From contig CAJWQP010000012.1 in the NCBI GenBank assembly GCA_913045445.1, positions 1 to 35,460 of the forward strand: a stretch of 35,460 bases of DNA. Reading direction: 5' to 3'. The stretch's first letter is position 1. The number at the start of each line of letters is the position of its first letter. Origin of the DNA: an uncultured Nitrospina sp. (GTDB taxonomy: Bacteria; Nitrospinota; Nitrospinia; Nitrospinales; VA-1). The notes below the pieces were generated by a model. The model did not search any database. It had not been told where the DNA came from and saw nothing but the letters and a program-made list of their open reading frames with translations. This document shows, in pieces, positions 1-9,160 of this stretch. Position numbers and translations under genes: made by a program.

Positions 1-266
1 CTCAAACTTCAGGGATCATCAATCAGGCTGTGAAATCCGGTGCCGCATTGGAGACTGCCATCCAACTGGCCAAACAAATAGCCGGGAAAGGAGGACTTGC
101 GATAGCCGCCATCATGTCCGCTGTCAACAATGCCGACTGTGCCTCACTGGAGGAGCGACTGAATAAGGAAGCCGATGAGTTCGGCAAACTGTTCACCACC
201 CGCGATACCCGCGAAGGATTGTTAGCCTTCCTCGAAAAACGTTTACCCAGGTTTGAAGATAAGTGA
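1..266 (+). CDS. Enoyl-CoA hydratase/crotonase family protein, C-terminal fragment (5' end outside window)
   Basis: The frame stays open upstream of the listed start to the window edge (QTSGIINQAVKSGAALETAIQLAKQIAGKGGLAIAAIMSAVN...EADEFGKLFTTRDTREGLLAFLEKRLPRF). This is the typical crotonase C-terminus. Confidence 0.85.
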   Translation, partial: QTSGIINQAVKSGAALETAIQLAKQIAGKGGLAIAAIMSAVNNADCASLEERLNKEADEFGKLFTTRDTREGLLAFLEKRLPRFEDK

Positions 267-341
267 CAGGGGAGACCGGGGATCGAAAACGGAAAACCGG
301 AACTGCGTTGGCAACCGACAGCACAAAACCACCCCACACAG

Positions 342-395
342 CCTCCCCTTGGCAAGGGGAGGGGTTTTAATATTCCCCTCCTTACGAGGGAGGGG
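342..395. repeat. Pair of GC-rich hairpins (CCTCCCCTT-GGC-AAGGGGAGG and CCCCTCC-N7-GGAGGGG), REP-like
   Basis: Perfect inverted arms at 342-350/354-362 and 375-381/389-395, lying just 3' of the minus-strand transporter. Confidence 0.7.
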
Positions 396-405
396 CTAGG
401 GGAGG

Positions 406-1962
406 TTATAAAAAAAGTGTCTGGATGAGCAGGAGGGCGAGTGTGGTGATGAGGATCGCGCCGATGAGGTTCAGTGCAAACCCGGCGCGGGTCATGGCGG
501 GTATGGTGACCCATCCACTACCGAACACAATGGCATTCGGTGGGGTTGCCACGGGTAACATGAACGCGAACGATGCAGAAAGGGTCGCGGGTAACATGAG
601 CAGTAAGGGATGAAACCCTGCCGCCACTGCCGCCGCTCCCATCACTGGCAAAATCATGGTCGATGTCGCGGTATTGGATGTCAGCTCGGTTAAAAATGTG
701 ATGCCGAGACACACGATCAATACCACGGCCCATAATGGGAACGCTGATAATCCCGTCAGTTGATCGCCGATCCAACCGGACAATCCGGTTTTGGTGAACC
801 CGGAAGCCAGAGCGAATCCGCCGCCAAATAACAAGAGAATTCCCCAGGGCATACGAGTCTCTACGGTATGCCAGTCGAGCAAAAAAAACTCACGTTCATT
901 ATTCACCACCTCTCCTTTGCCAAATTTAACGGGAAGGAGCATCAGCAGGATACCCATGATCATCGCAACGGTGGAGTCGTGGAGCATTTCCGGATTCGGG
1001 AAGAGACCCGACCATCCGGGAATGGTGACGGAACCCAACTGGAGAGGTTTGCGAAAAATCCACATGAACGCGGTAGCGGCAAAAACGCAGGCGACCATTT
1101 TTTCCGGTCGGGAAATCTCTCCCAGAGCGGCCAGTTCCTTTTGGATAATGTCTCCGTTATCTTTGGCGAATTCGATCCGGTCCAATTTAATCGGCGAGAC
1201 AAATCGACAAAGATAAGTCCATACGATGGGAATAAAAATCATGACAACGGGAACCGCCATTGTCATCCATTCAACAAAACTTATTTCCGGATTCTCGGGA
1301 TAAAGGTTTTTATAGAATCCGGCAAAAACAATATTGGGCGCGGTGCCGATGAGCGTACCGACTCCGCCAATGCTGGCGGCGTAGGCCAGCCCCAGCATGA
1401 GGACGAGTCCCAGGCTGGCGGCAACCTGATGCTCGGTGGTTTCATCGTGTCTGCCATCCAGAGTAGACTGCTCTGCAACCTGCCTCACCACCGCCATTCC
1501 TACGGGAAGAAGCATCATGGTGGTCGCGGTGTTGGAAATCCACATGGATAGAAATGCCGCCGCCGTCATGAATCCGAGGACGATGCGGTCGAGTCCGGTC
1601 CCAATCAGGTTGATGATCCATAATGCCAGGCGTTTATGGAAATTCCATTTTTCCATCGCCAGAGCGATCATGAATCCACCAAGAAAAAGAAATACAAAAT
1701 GGTTCGCGTAATTGGGCGCGACCTGTTTGCTCGACATGATTCCAAGCAATGGAAAAAGAATCAGAGGAAGGAGCGCGGTCACGGCGATGGCCGTTCCTTC
1801 GCCAATCCACCAGCAAGCCATGAGCGCGGCGATCGCCAGGAGGCGTTGCCCCGAAGGAGTCATCCCTGCGGGCAAGGGCATGAGCAGGATGACTGAAAAA
1901 AATATCAGCCCGCCAATGAGCACAGCTACTTTGCGTTTGAATAGAGATTGCGAATCGACCAC
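406..1962 (-). CDS. DASS/SLC13 family sodium:dicarboxylate (anion) symporter
   Basis: 518 aa polytopic protein with two SNT motifs (SNTATTMMLLP, SNTATSTMILPV), characteristic of DASS transporters. GTG start preceded by GGAGG. Confidence 0.9.
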   Translation of the reverse strand: MVDSQSLFKRKVAVLIGGLIFFSVILLMPLPAGMTPSGQRLLAIAALMACWWIGEGTAIAVTALLPLILFPLLGIMSSKQVAPNYANHFVFLFLGGFMIALAMEKWNFHKRLALWIINLIGTGLDRIVLGFMTAAAFLSMWISNTATTMMLLPVGMAVVRQVAEQSTLDGRHDETTEHQVAASLGLVLMLGLAYAASIGGVGTLIGTAPNIVFAGFYKNLYPENPEISFVEWMTMAVPVVMIFIPIVWTYLCRFVSPIKLDRIEFAKDNGDIIQKELAALGEISRPEKMVACVFAATAFMWIFRKPLQLGSVTIPGWSGLFPNPEMLHDSTVAMIMGILLMLLPVKFGKGEVVNNEREFFLLDWHTVETRMPWGILLLFGGGFALASGFTKTGLSGWIGDQLTGLSAFPLWAVVLIVCLGITFLTELTSNTATSTMILPVMGAAAVAAGFHPLLLMLPATLSASFAFMLPVATPPNAIVFGSGWVTIPAMTRAGFALNLIGAILITTLALLLIQTLFL

Positions 1963-1990
1963 ACAGCCTCCTGAGTAAGGAAAAATAATT

Positions 1991-2095
1991 CCCCCTCATC
2001 CTAACCTTCTCTCCCCTAAAGGGGACGTACCGGCCTCCAGGGGAGAAGGAACTTTTACTCCCTCTCCCTCGACGGGAGAGGGCCGGGGTGAGGGT
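1991..2095. repeat. GC-rich double hairpin repeat (REP-like)
   Basis: CCTTCT..CCCCT (2005-2017) pairs with AGGGGAGAAGG (2039-2049). CCCTCTCCC (2060-2068) pairs perfectly with GGGAGAGGG (2074-2082). Confidence 0.7.
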
Positions 2096-2163
2096 AATTT
2101 AATCCTCAACTGCGCTGGTTATACGATTTACTCCGCCAAGATTCAAGAGCGGAAATGGGAAGG

Positions 2164-3042
2164 TTACTGGGCGAGAATTTTATCGAGTCCGGTAGTGGTA
2201 ACGACATGTGTGTCCATCCCCAGTTCCTGAGACGAGTATCCCAGTGCCAAGGCCACCAGTTGCGGCAAATGTAGGATGGGAACGGAACAACCTTTTTTAT
2301 TCATCTTGTGGATTTCCGGCTGGTACGCATCGAGACTGAGGTGACACAAGGGGCATCCTGTGACGACACAATCGGCTCCGCTGTCAACCGCATCTATAAG
2401 AGCGTTGCCTGCCATATCATGCGAGGCATCTTTGTTCATCATGATGATGGGGAATCCGCAACACTTGGTTCTGCTGTCATAGTAAACAGGAGTCGCGCCC
2501 AGGATTTCAAAAATCTCTTCCATCCCGGTAGGGTCATCCGTGTTATCATACAAGGACAGTTCTGACGGACGCAGAACATAACAACCGTAGAAAGCCGCTG
2601 TCTTTAGTCCGGTAAGCGGACGCTTCACTTTTTCCCGCAGAAGTTTTAAACCTTCCTCAGTGCCGAGCACATTGGCGAAGTGTTGAACTTTTATTTTCCC
2701 GCCAGCGTAATGGTGTCCGCCTTCTTCAAGCACATTGTTTACTTTTTCCTTGTAGGCCGCATCGGTATCGACATGGCATTCCGTTTTTTTCAATATTCCC
2801 TGACAGGTCGAGCAGATGGTGACAAGATCGAGGTTCTGTTCCTCAGCGATGGCAAGGGTACGCGCGTTCAAGGCGTCTGCCAGAAGCGGATTTTTCTCAG
2901 ACACCACACCGGCGCCACAACAGGCGGCACTTTTCATTTCGACGAATTCGATACCGAGTCCTTCAGCAGACTTCATGGTCGAAAGCATAAGTTCGCGGGT
3001 AGCGCCTTTAGCCACACATCCTGTAAACAAGGCAAATTTCAT
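2164..3042 (-). CDS. HdrB-like CCG-domain subunit of succinate dehydrogenase (SdhE/SdhC of type-E SQR)
   Basis: Two CCG domains (TGC..AACCGAG..CSTC and YGC..TKCCGFP..GCPLC). Start overlaps the sdhB stop (TAATG). Confidence 0.85.
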   Translation of the reverse strand: MKFALFTGCVAKGATRELMLSTMKSAEGLGIEFVEMKSAACCGAGVVSEKNPLLADALNARTLAIAEEQNLDLVTICSTCQGILKKTECHVDTDAAYKEKVNNVLEEGGHHYAGGKIKVQHFANVLGTEEGLKLLREKVKRPLTGLKTAAFYGCYVLRPSELSLYDNTDDPTGMEEIFEILGATPVYYDSRTKCCGFPIIMMNKDASHDMAGNALIDAVDSGADCVVTGCPLCHLSLDAYQPEIHKMNKKGCSVPILHLPQLVALALGYSSQELGMDTHVVTTTGLDKILAQ

Positions 3043-3983
3043 TACTCGTCAAGCTCCATATAAATCCGTTTCACGTCCTCGACATCGTCGATAGACTTAT
3101 GAAAAATCGGAGGATTTTTTCCTTTAAAAAACATACGCAACCCAACCGGGAGGAGATCAAACAATCCTTTAATATTGAAGATCCCCACCGATTCAACGGG
3201 AATAATGTTTTCGTTGAGACTGCCGCTGGATTTAACGGACTTGGTAAACGACAATGCGTGACGCGCTCCGTTATTATTGGTAACGCCCTGATCCAGCGCA
3301 ACGGTCATGATTTCTTTAATACGATGAAAAGGCTGTGCCGGTTTAGGACAACGCTCAACACATTCCGCGCAGTGGGTACAATCCCATATCCCGCCTGGTT
3401 TACTCAAATCTCTTACCCGCTCAAGAGTTTTTCCGTCACGCGAGTCCTGCACAAAGCGTTGAGCCTTGGCAAGCGCCGCCGGACCGAGAAAGTTGTCGTC
3501 TACTTCAAGCACGTTACAATCGGAATAACACGCGCCGCACATGATGCAGGTACTCGAATCGTCTATGAGCCTGAACTGCTCCGGCGATTGTTTCCTTTCT
3601 TCCTTCGGCGCTTTCTCATTAGGTTGCAGGTAAGGATTGATCTTGTCGATTTTATCCCAGAAAGGTTTGAAGTCGACCGCAAGATCTTTGATCGGTTTCA
3701 TGTTGCCCAAAGGTTCCAGAACAATCGTATCGTCGTCTTTGACCAGATGGGCGCCTTGTCGCTGGCAAGCCAGCAGGGAATGACCGTTTGCTTTCACCGC
3801 GCAGGACCCGCATATAGCACTGCGACAGGACATTCGGTAGGTGAAACTTCCGTCCAGCGTCCACTTGATTTCATTCATACAGTCCAGAAGCGTCATGCCA
3901 TGTTTGATGTCCAGTTCAAACTCTTCGTAATAGGACTCAGCCTGTTTTTCCGGATTGTATCGTTTGATTCTAAATGTGGCCAT
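3042..3983 (-). CDS. sdhB: Succinate dehydrogenase/fumarate reductase iron-sulfur subunit
   Basis: 2Fe-2S motif CRSAICGSC, then [11 protein letters not shown] and [13 protein letters not shown]. Adjacent to the flavoprotein subunit. Confidence 0.93.
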   Translation of the reverse strand: MATFRIKRYNPEKQAESYYEEFELDIKHGMTLLDCMNEIKWTLDGSFTYRMSCRSAICGSCAVKANGHSLLACQRQGAHLVKDDDTIVLEPLGNMKPIKDLAVDFKPFWDKIDKINPYLQPNEKAPKEERKQSPEQFRLIDDSSTCIMCGACYSDCNVLEVDDNFLGPAALAKAQRFVQDSRDGKTLERVRDLSKPGGIWDCTHCAECVERCPKPAQPFHRIKEIMTVALDQGVTNNNGARHALSFTKSVKSSGSLNENIIPVESVGIFNIKGLFDLLPVGLRMFFKGKNPPIFHKSIDDVEDVKRIYMELDE

Positions 3984-5692
3984 TAGTACGTTCTTTCCGC
4001 AGGTTGATGTTTCGTTATCACAACCGGTTTGTATTTAATTTCCATCCCATCATCAGTCAGATAAACCAGGCTGTGTTTCAGGAAGTTCTGATCATCACGT
4101 TTCGGGAAATCGGTTCGATGGTGTCCGCCACGACTTTCATTTCTGGCCAGTGCGGCCGTGGCGATTACTTCTGCCATTCCCAGCATGTTGCCGAGTTCGA
4201 TGATTTCATAAACTTCTGTATTAAAAACCTTCCCCTTATCAGTGACCTTACCCTTTTTATAACGCTGACGGAGATTTTGAATGGTTTCAATACAAACTTT
4301 CAATCGATCCGCATCACGAAACACACCACAGTTTTCGGTCATTATCGTTTTCATTTCGTTACGGATATCGTTATAGCATTCACCGCCATCCTGCTGAAAA
4401 ATCTCCTCAAACAATTCGAGCACTTTGGTTTTTTCATGACTTTCATTGACGGGAGCGTGACCGACAGTCTTTGCATATTCCAAAGCCACCTTCCCTGCAC
4501 GTTCCCCAAAGACCACTGCGTCCAGAAGAGAGTTTGTTCCCAGGCGATTTGCGCCATGAACCGAGACACAGGCGCACTCGCCAGCGGCGAAGAATCCTTT
4601 AACAGGTGTTCCCTCTGCATCGCTGATCACCTGCCCAAACTTATCCACAGGAATACCGCCCATCGAATAGTGGGCTGTGGGCTGGATAGGTAAAGGATCG
4701 GTAATACAATCGACACCGATGAAGTCTATCCCCAGCTGGCGAATCTGCGGCAGACGTTCCATGATGCGCGCTTTGCCCAAATGTCTCAGGTCGAGATGAA
4801 TAATATCTTTCCCATCGACACCGCGCCCGGCATCCATTTCACTTTGCTCGGCGCGTGCCACAATATCTCTCGGTGCCAGTTCCATTCGCGAAGGCGCGTA
4901 TTTTTCCATAAATCGCTCACCCTTGCCGTTGAGCAGGTAGCCTCCCTCGCCTCGCGCCGCCTCGGAAAACAATATTCCCTGACGGTAGAGTCCGGATGGA
5001 TGGTACTGAACAAATTCCGCATCCTCAATCGGGATGCCCGCCCGGTAAGCCGACATGACGCCATCAGCTGTACCCGCAAAAGCGTTTGATGTAATATTAA
5101 ATACCCGCCCATAACCTCCGGTTGCGAAGATAACCGCCCGGGCCTGCATGACTTCTACCGCGCCTGTACGGATATCGCTAACCACGATTCCATTGCACCG
5201 GTCGCCATCAAGAATCAGCGAATGCATGTACCATTCAGAATATATTTTGACAGATTTCGCACTTTTCAAAAGTTGTTCGTGCAAGGCATGAAGAATCGCG
5301 TGACCCGTACGATCCGCTGAAAAACAGGCGCGGGGTTTGGAGTGTCCGCCGAAACTGCGTTGCGCGATCTTCCCATTGGGAGTACGGCTGAAGACACAGC
5401 CTAAATGTTCCAGTTCATATATGACAGAAGGCGCGGCTTTGACGAACTCCTCGACCGCATCCTGATCGTTAAGAAAATCGCCTCCCTTAACCGTATCGTA
5501 AAAGTGCTCTTCCCAGCTATCGGGTTCAGAATTCCCGAGCGAGGCGGCGATTCCCCCCTGTGCCGCTCCTGAGTGGGAACGAGTGGGATACACTTTACTC
5601 AAAACCGCTACGTCCAGATCTTTGCAAACTTCCAAAGCAGCCCGCATACCTGCCAGACCAGAACCTACAATGACAACATCATGTTTAATCAA
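3983..5692 (-). CDS. sdhA: Succinate dehydrogenase/fumarate reductase flavoprotein subunit
   Basis: FAD-binding [13 protein letters not shown], covalent flavin motif [12 protein letters not shown], active-site [26 protein letters not shown] start preceded by AGAGG. Confidence 0.95.
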   Translation of the reverse strand: MIKHDVVIVGSGLAGMRAALEVCKDLDVAVLSKVYPTRSHSGAAQGGIAASLGNSEPDSWEEHFYDTVKGGDFLNDQDAVEEFVKAAPSVIYELEHLGCVFSRTPNGKIAQRSFGGHSKPRACFSADRTGHAILHALHEQLLKSAKSVKIYSEWYMHSLILDGDRCNGIVVSDIRTGAVEVMQARAVIFATGGYGRVFNITSNAFAGTADGVMSAYRAGIPIEDAEFVQYHPSGLYRQGILFSEAARGEGGYLLNGKGERFMEKYAPSRMELAPRDIVARAEQSEMDAGRGVDGKDIIHLDLRHLGKARIMERLPQIRQLGIDFIGVDCITDPLPIQPTAHYSMGGIPVDKFGQVISDAEGTPVKGFFAAGECACVSVHGANRLGTNSLLDAVVFGERAGKVALEYAKTVGHAPVNESHEKTKVLELFEEIFQQDGGECYNDIRNEMKTIMTENCGVFRDADRLKVCIETIQNLRQRYKKGKVTDKGKVFNTEVYEIIELGNMLGMAEVIATAALARNESRGGHHRTDFPKRDDQNFLKHSLVYLTDDGMEIKYKPVVITKHQPAERTY

Positions 5693-5939
5693 TATGGACC
5701 TCTTTCACTCTATTTTCGTTCAAACTACCCGTTGCAAAAACCCATACCCCGGTCTGTCCTTCCCCGTTTTCAAATCAAGTTCTATCATGATAATCAATCC
5801 TTTAGAAGAAAAGCGGGTCAGCATCTGGGAATGCTCAAATAACCGGCGGGAATAATCGACAACCTGTGCAATTGGTTATAAATGAAGGCGGTATTGAATC
5901 ATTTTCAGGCACAAATTGTCAAGAAAAATGAGTTTCCAG

Positions 5940-5967
5940 TTGCAAAACCTTAAAGACAAACTATAAT
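5940..5967 (+). promoter_or_regulatory. Candidate sigma-70-like promoter TTGCAA-N16-TATAAT for the DEAD-box helicase
   Basis: Direct motif match; predicted transcript would have a leader of about 100 nt. Confidence 0.45.
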
Positions 5968-6074
5968 AGCTGAGTGGTTTAAAATGCTTAACTTATTGTA
6001 TTGAAAACACCTGCCTTATCTCTTTATCTTTCGCGGAAACTCAATACTTCCCTTCCCACAACGTGGTGTAGTCA

Positions 6075-7379
6075 TTGGATCAGATCGAGTTTGAATCTTT
6101 ATCTATTCCCGAGCCTGTTTTAAAAGGTATTCGAGACGCGGACTTCAAATACTGCACTCCTATACAAGGAAAGACCCTGCCGTTATCCCTGACCGGTAAA
6201 GACGTTGCAGGGCAAGCCCAGACCGGGACCGGCAAAACAGCCGCTTTCCTGATCACCCTGTTTACCCGACTGCTGAAAAATCCAAAACTAAAACCTTCAG
6301 GGAAAATAGCCCCGCGCGCCTTGGTCATCGCTCCCACTCGTGAACTGGCAAGACAAATTGATATCGATGCAAAAATTCTGGGCGGACACTGTAACTTCCG
6401 TACTCTCTGTATCTATGGTGGAATGGATTACGATAAACAGCGCAACGAGATCAAGGCCGGTGTCGACATCCTTATCGTCACACCCGGAAGAATCATAGAC
6501 TACTACAAACAAAAACTGTTTAGCCTGAAAGAACTGGAAGTGCTGATCGTGGATGAAGCGGATCGCATGTTTGACATGGGGTTCATTATGGACCTGCGCT
6601 ACCTGTTCAAAAACTGTTCCCATTACAGTAAACGTCAGTCCATGCTGTTCTCGGCCACGCTCAATTACCGGGTTATGGAGTTAGCCTACAATCACATGAA
6701 TAATCCGGTGAAGGTAATGGTAGAACCGGAAAAAGCAGTGGTCGATGAAATAACGCAACTGTTGTATCACGTTGGACTGCATGAAAAGTTCAACCTGCTA
6801 CTCGGCCTTCTGAAAAAGGAAGCCGGAGAGAAAGTTCTCATCTTCTGCAATACCAAAATGTGGTCAGAACAACTGGAAGCGCTACTCAAGCATAACGGTT
6901 ATGTGGCCGCACAGATCAGCGGTGACCTGCATCAGAAAAAACGCATCCGTGTGCTGGACAATTTCAAATCAGGCGAACTGGATATTCTCATCGCGACCGA
7001 TGTGGCATCACGGGGAATCCATGTCGATAACATAACGCATGTTATCAACTACGATGTCCCCCAGGATCCGGAAGATTACGTTCACAGGATAGGACGAACA
7101 GCGCGGGCGGGCGCCAAAGGCACAGCGATCACTTTGTGCTGTGAAAACTATGCGCTTCACTTGGAACGTGTTGAGAAATATCTTAAAAATAAAATTCCGG
7201 TAGAGTGGGCCGAAGAAGAATTATACCTGCCGGCAAAAGAAGGCGGACCCCGTCCTCTTAAAAGACGTCCCCCCATGAAAGCCGCTGGCGGACGCAAATC
7301 AGGCGGCAAACCACGCAATGGCAACCGACCCAGGGGCCGAAGCGGCGACCGCCGTCCATCCTCTAGACCACGACGTTAA
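6075..7379 (+). CDS. DEAD-box ATP-dependent RNA helicase (RhlB/RhlE-like)
   Basis: Q motif, AQTGTGKTAAF, PTRELA, VDEADRMF, SATL, ATDVASRGIH, HRIGRTAR, basic C-terminal tail. Confidence 0.95.
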   Translation: MDQIEFESLSIPEPVLKGIRDADFKYCTPIQGKTLPLSLTGKDVAGQAQTGTGKTAAFLITLFTRLLKNPKLKPSGKIAPRALVIAPTRELARQIDIDAKILGGHCNFRTLCIYGGMDYDKQRNEIKAGVDILIVTPGRIIDYYKQKLFSLKELEVLIVDEADRMFDMGFIMDLRYLFKNCSHYSKRQSMLFSATLNYRVMELAYNHMNNPVKVMVEPEKAVVDEITQLLYHVGLHEKFNLLLGLLKKEAGEKVLIFCNTKMWSEQLEALLKHNGYVAAQISGDLHQKKRIRVLDNFKSGELDILIATDVASRGIHVDNITHVINYDVPQDPEDYVHRIGRTARAGAKGTAITLCCENYALHLERVEKYLKNKIPVEWAEEELYLPAKEGGPRPLKRRPPMKAAGGRKSGGKPRNGNRPRGRSGDRRPSSRPRR

Positions 7380-7382
7380 CGT

Positions 7383-7413
7383 TAAATAAAAAGGCAACAC
7401 CAATAGTGTTGCC
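7383..7413 (-). terminator. Rho-independent terminator of the minus-strand CDF-like gene
   Basis: Perfect 8-bp stem GGCAACAC/GTGTTGCC (7393-7400/7406-7413); read on the minus strand it is followed by TTTTTATTTA. Confidence 0.7.
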
Positions 7414-7435
7414 CTGACCCCAGGCGAACTGTTCG

Positions 7436-8131
7436 TTAGTTTTGTGACAAAGTCGGATGAAGCTCTTGCCATGCTCTACGAAGTACTCGAACGGCTGAGC
7501 GCAAAAATAGAATCAACAAGCCAACTGCAACGACAAGATCAGGCCAACCCGATCCAAACATCCATACCGCGAACGTGGTCGCTATCACGGCGAGCCCTTC
7601 ACTCACATCGTTACGCGAGCATTCCCACGCCGAGGTCATGTTCACATCATCATCCCTATACGGCGTTAACAGCCAGAGGCATAGTGAATTCGCCCCTAGG
7701 TTCAGGAGTGCGGCGATTCCCATTGCTTCAACAATCGGTATTTCGGGATGCGTTATTCGCCAGCCAATCTGAAAAGCCACCGCAAGTGCGGCGCAAAAGA
7801 TCAGCATCCCTTTAAACAGGGCAACGCGCGCTTTTGCAACGCCACTTGCTCCGACCACCATTAAACTAAGCGCGTATGTCATTGCGTCACCAAAATTATC
7901 TAACGCGGCAGACAACAGGGATGAAGAACCACTGAAGATCGCAAAATAAACCATCATCAGGAAGGTTGCCGTGTTGATCACGAGGACAATAATCAGAATA
8001 CAGCGTTGTCTAGCGTGCAGTGCGGCAACATCAACATGACCCTGGCAACAACTATCACTCACAGACTGAGATTCCATACTGGACGTTAAAAATATTGTAC
8101 TGCCACAAACCGTGTCGCCCTGAGCAAACAT
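7436..8131 (-). CDS. Cation diffusion facilitator-like transporter (short, TM domain only); start may be internal (MESQ..., 8077)
   Basis: ALDNFGDAMTYALSL and SRNDVSEGLAVI motifs as in CDF-like cation transporters; multiple TM segments. Confidence 0.7.
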   Translation of the reverse strand: MFAQGDTVCGSTIFLTSSMESQSVSDSCCQGHVDVAALHARQRCILIIVLVINTATFLMMVYFAIFSGSSSLLSAALDNFGDAMTYALSLMVVGASGVAKARVALFKGMLIFCAALAVAFQIGWRITHPEIPIVEAMGIAALLNLGANSLCLWLLTPYRDDDVNMTSAWECSRNDVSEGLAVIATTFAVWMFGSGWPDLVVAVGLLILFLRSAVRVLRRAWQELHPTLSQN

Positions 8132-8158
8132 CTGTGGCTTAATTCGCTCCCCCCGCTA

Positions 8159-9088
8159 TTATTTTTTCAACCCTTCTTCAATAATAGCGTTGATCTCATC
8201 AAGGACTATCTTTGGATCGATGTTGTGCATTTGTGCTGTTTCTTCGACCGATTCAAAGGTCTGCCCCGGACATGAGAAACACCCTTCTCCATAATGTTTT
8301 TCAAAAACCGATTTAGTCGCTGGATAAACTTTGATGAGACTCCCGACCATTGTTTCCGCCTTGCAGGTTTCCCCTTGGAAAATCTCTTTGCCCGGATTTT
8401 TATTCTCCGCCTCTTCACCTTTATTTGAACTCTCTGGCATGGTCGGGCTCGTAGACGATCCAAAAACGGCGGCATTCAGTTTGATGAGAAACTCTGCCAT
8501 ATCGACATTGTGTTTCTCGCAGGCCTTCTCTATGGAAACATATTTGGCAAAGGTTTTTCGCGCCGCAGGGTTAGCCAGGGAGTCAAAACCGCTTTCAAGA
8601 AAAACCGCCATGGACTGTGGAAATTCATCAAGCACCGCGCCGACTTTCATATCACCTGTAATCTGCTTAACAGGTTCAGGTTCTTCTTTGGGCGCCATCA
8701 GCACAAAGAACAGGTTATAAAACATGAACACCAGTGCCAACGCGGTGATCAGGGCGAACAAAACAAACAGCCAGTGCAAAGCGCCTTCCTTCCAGTTGCC
8801 TCCTGCCGCATGGGTGGACACCATCCCTACGAGTCCTATATTCTGCAAGTAGAAATGATACTTCATCCCATTGGGCCAGGGAATGGTGCGGGCGCTGAAT
8901 CGGGGAAGCACATGATAGGCGACACCTGCAATCATCATCGTCATAAATCCGAGCAGGTTGACATGAATGTGCACAAACCTCATGCGTGCGTTCAAAGTCG
9001 GATCTATGCTCATAGCGACTCCCAACAACATACCCATCAGGATATAAATCAGACCCGCTTGGATAAATCTCTTGGGATAATTTTCCAC
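8159..9088 (-). CDS. Heme-copper-oxidase subunit I-like membrane domain fused to two DUF1858 domains
   Basis: N-terminal TM region RFVHIHVNLLGFMTMMIAGVAYHVLPRF resembles NorB/CcoN-type helices. C-terminal half has two DUF1858-like repeats, the second with CFSCPGQ. Confidence 0.7.
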   Translation of the reverse strand: MENYPKRFIQAGLIYILMGMLLGVAMSIDPTLNARMRFVHIHVNLLGFMTMMIAGVAYHVLPRFSARTIPWPNGMKYHFYLQNIGLVGMVSTHAAGGNWKEGALHWLFVLFALITALALVFMFYNLFFVLMAPKEEPEPVKQITGDMKVGAVLDEFPQSMAVFLESGFDSLANPAARKTFAKYVSIEKACEKHNVDMAEFLIKLNAAVFGSSTSPTMPESSNKGEEAENKNPGKEIFQGETCKAETMVGSLIKVYPATKSVFEKHYGEGCFSCPGQTFESVEETAQMHNIDPKIVLDEINAIIEEGLKK

Positions 9089-9112
9089 TCACTAACTCCT
9101 TACAAAAGTTCT

Positions 9113-9151
9113 TATCTAACCGCGAAGACCTAGGGCCTTTGCGGTTAGATA
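9113..9151. repeat. 39-nt near-perfect hairpin
   Basis: TATCTAACCGC (9113-9123) pairs with GCGGTTAGATA (9141-9151), and most of the interior pairs down to a 3-nt loop. Confidence 0.7.
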
Positions 9152-9160
9152 GTTACAAGT

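Noticed and set aside
868-1551. 227-aa plus-strand ORF opposite the DASS transporter
   Set aside because: Fully antisense to a motif-supported gene; low-complexity His/Gly/Asn-rich translation.
334-1971. 13-nt direct repeat CCACACAGCCTCC at 334-346 and 1959-1971 flanking the DASS gene
   Set aside because: Could suggest a target-site duplication, but it is short, low in complexity and overlaps the RBS/start of the gene; likely coincidence.
3099-3986. 295-aa plus-strand ORF opposite sdhB
   Set aside because: Antisense shadow of a clearly identified sdhB; no recognisable domain.
3974-4693. 239-aa plus-strand ORF opposite sdhA
   Set aside because: Antisense shadow ORF of sdhA.
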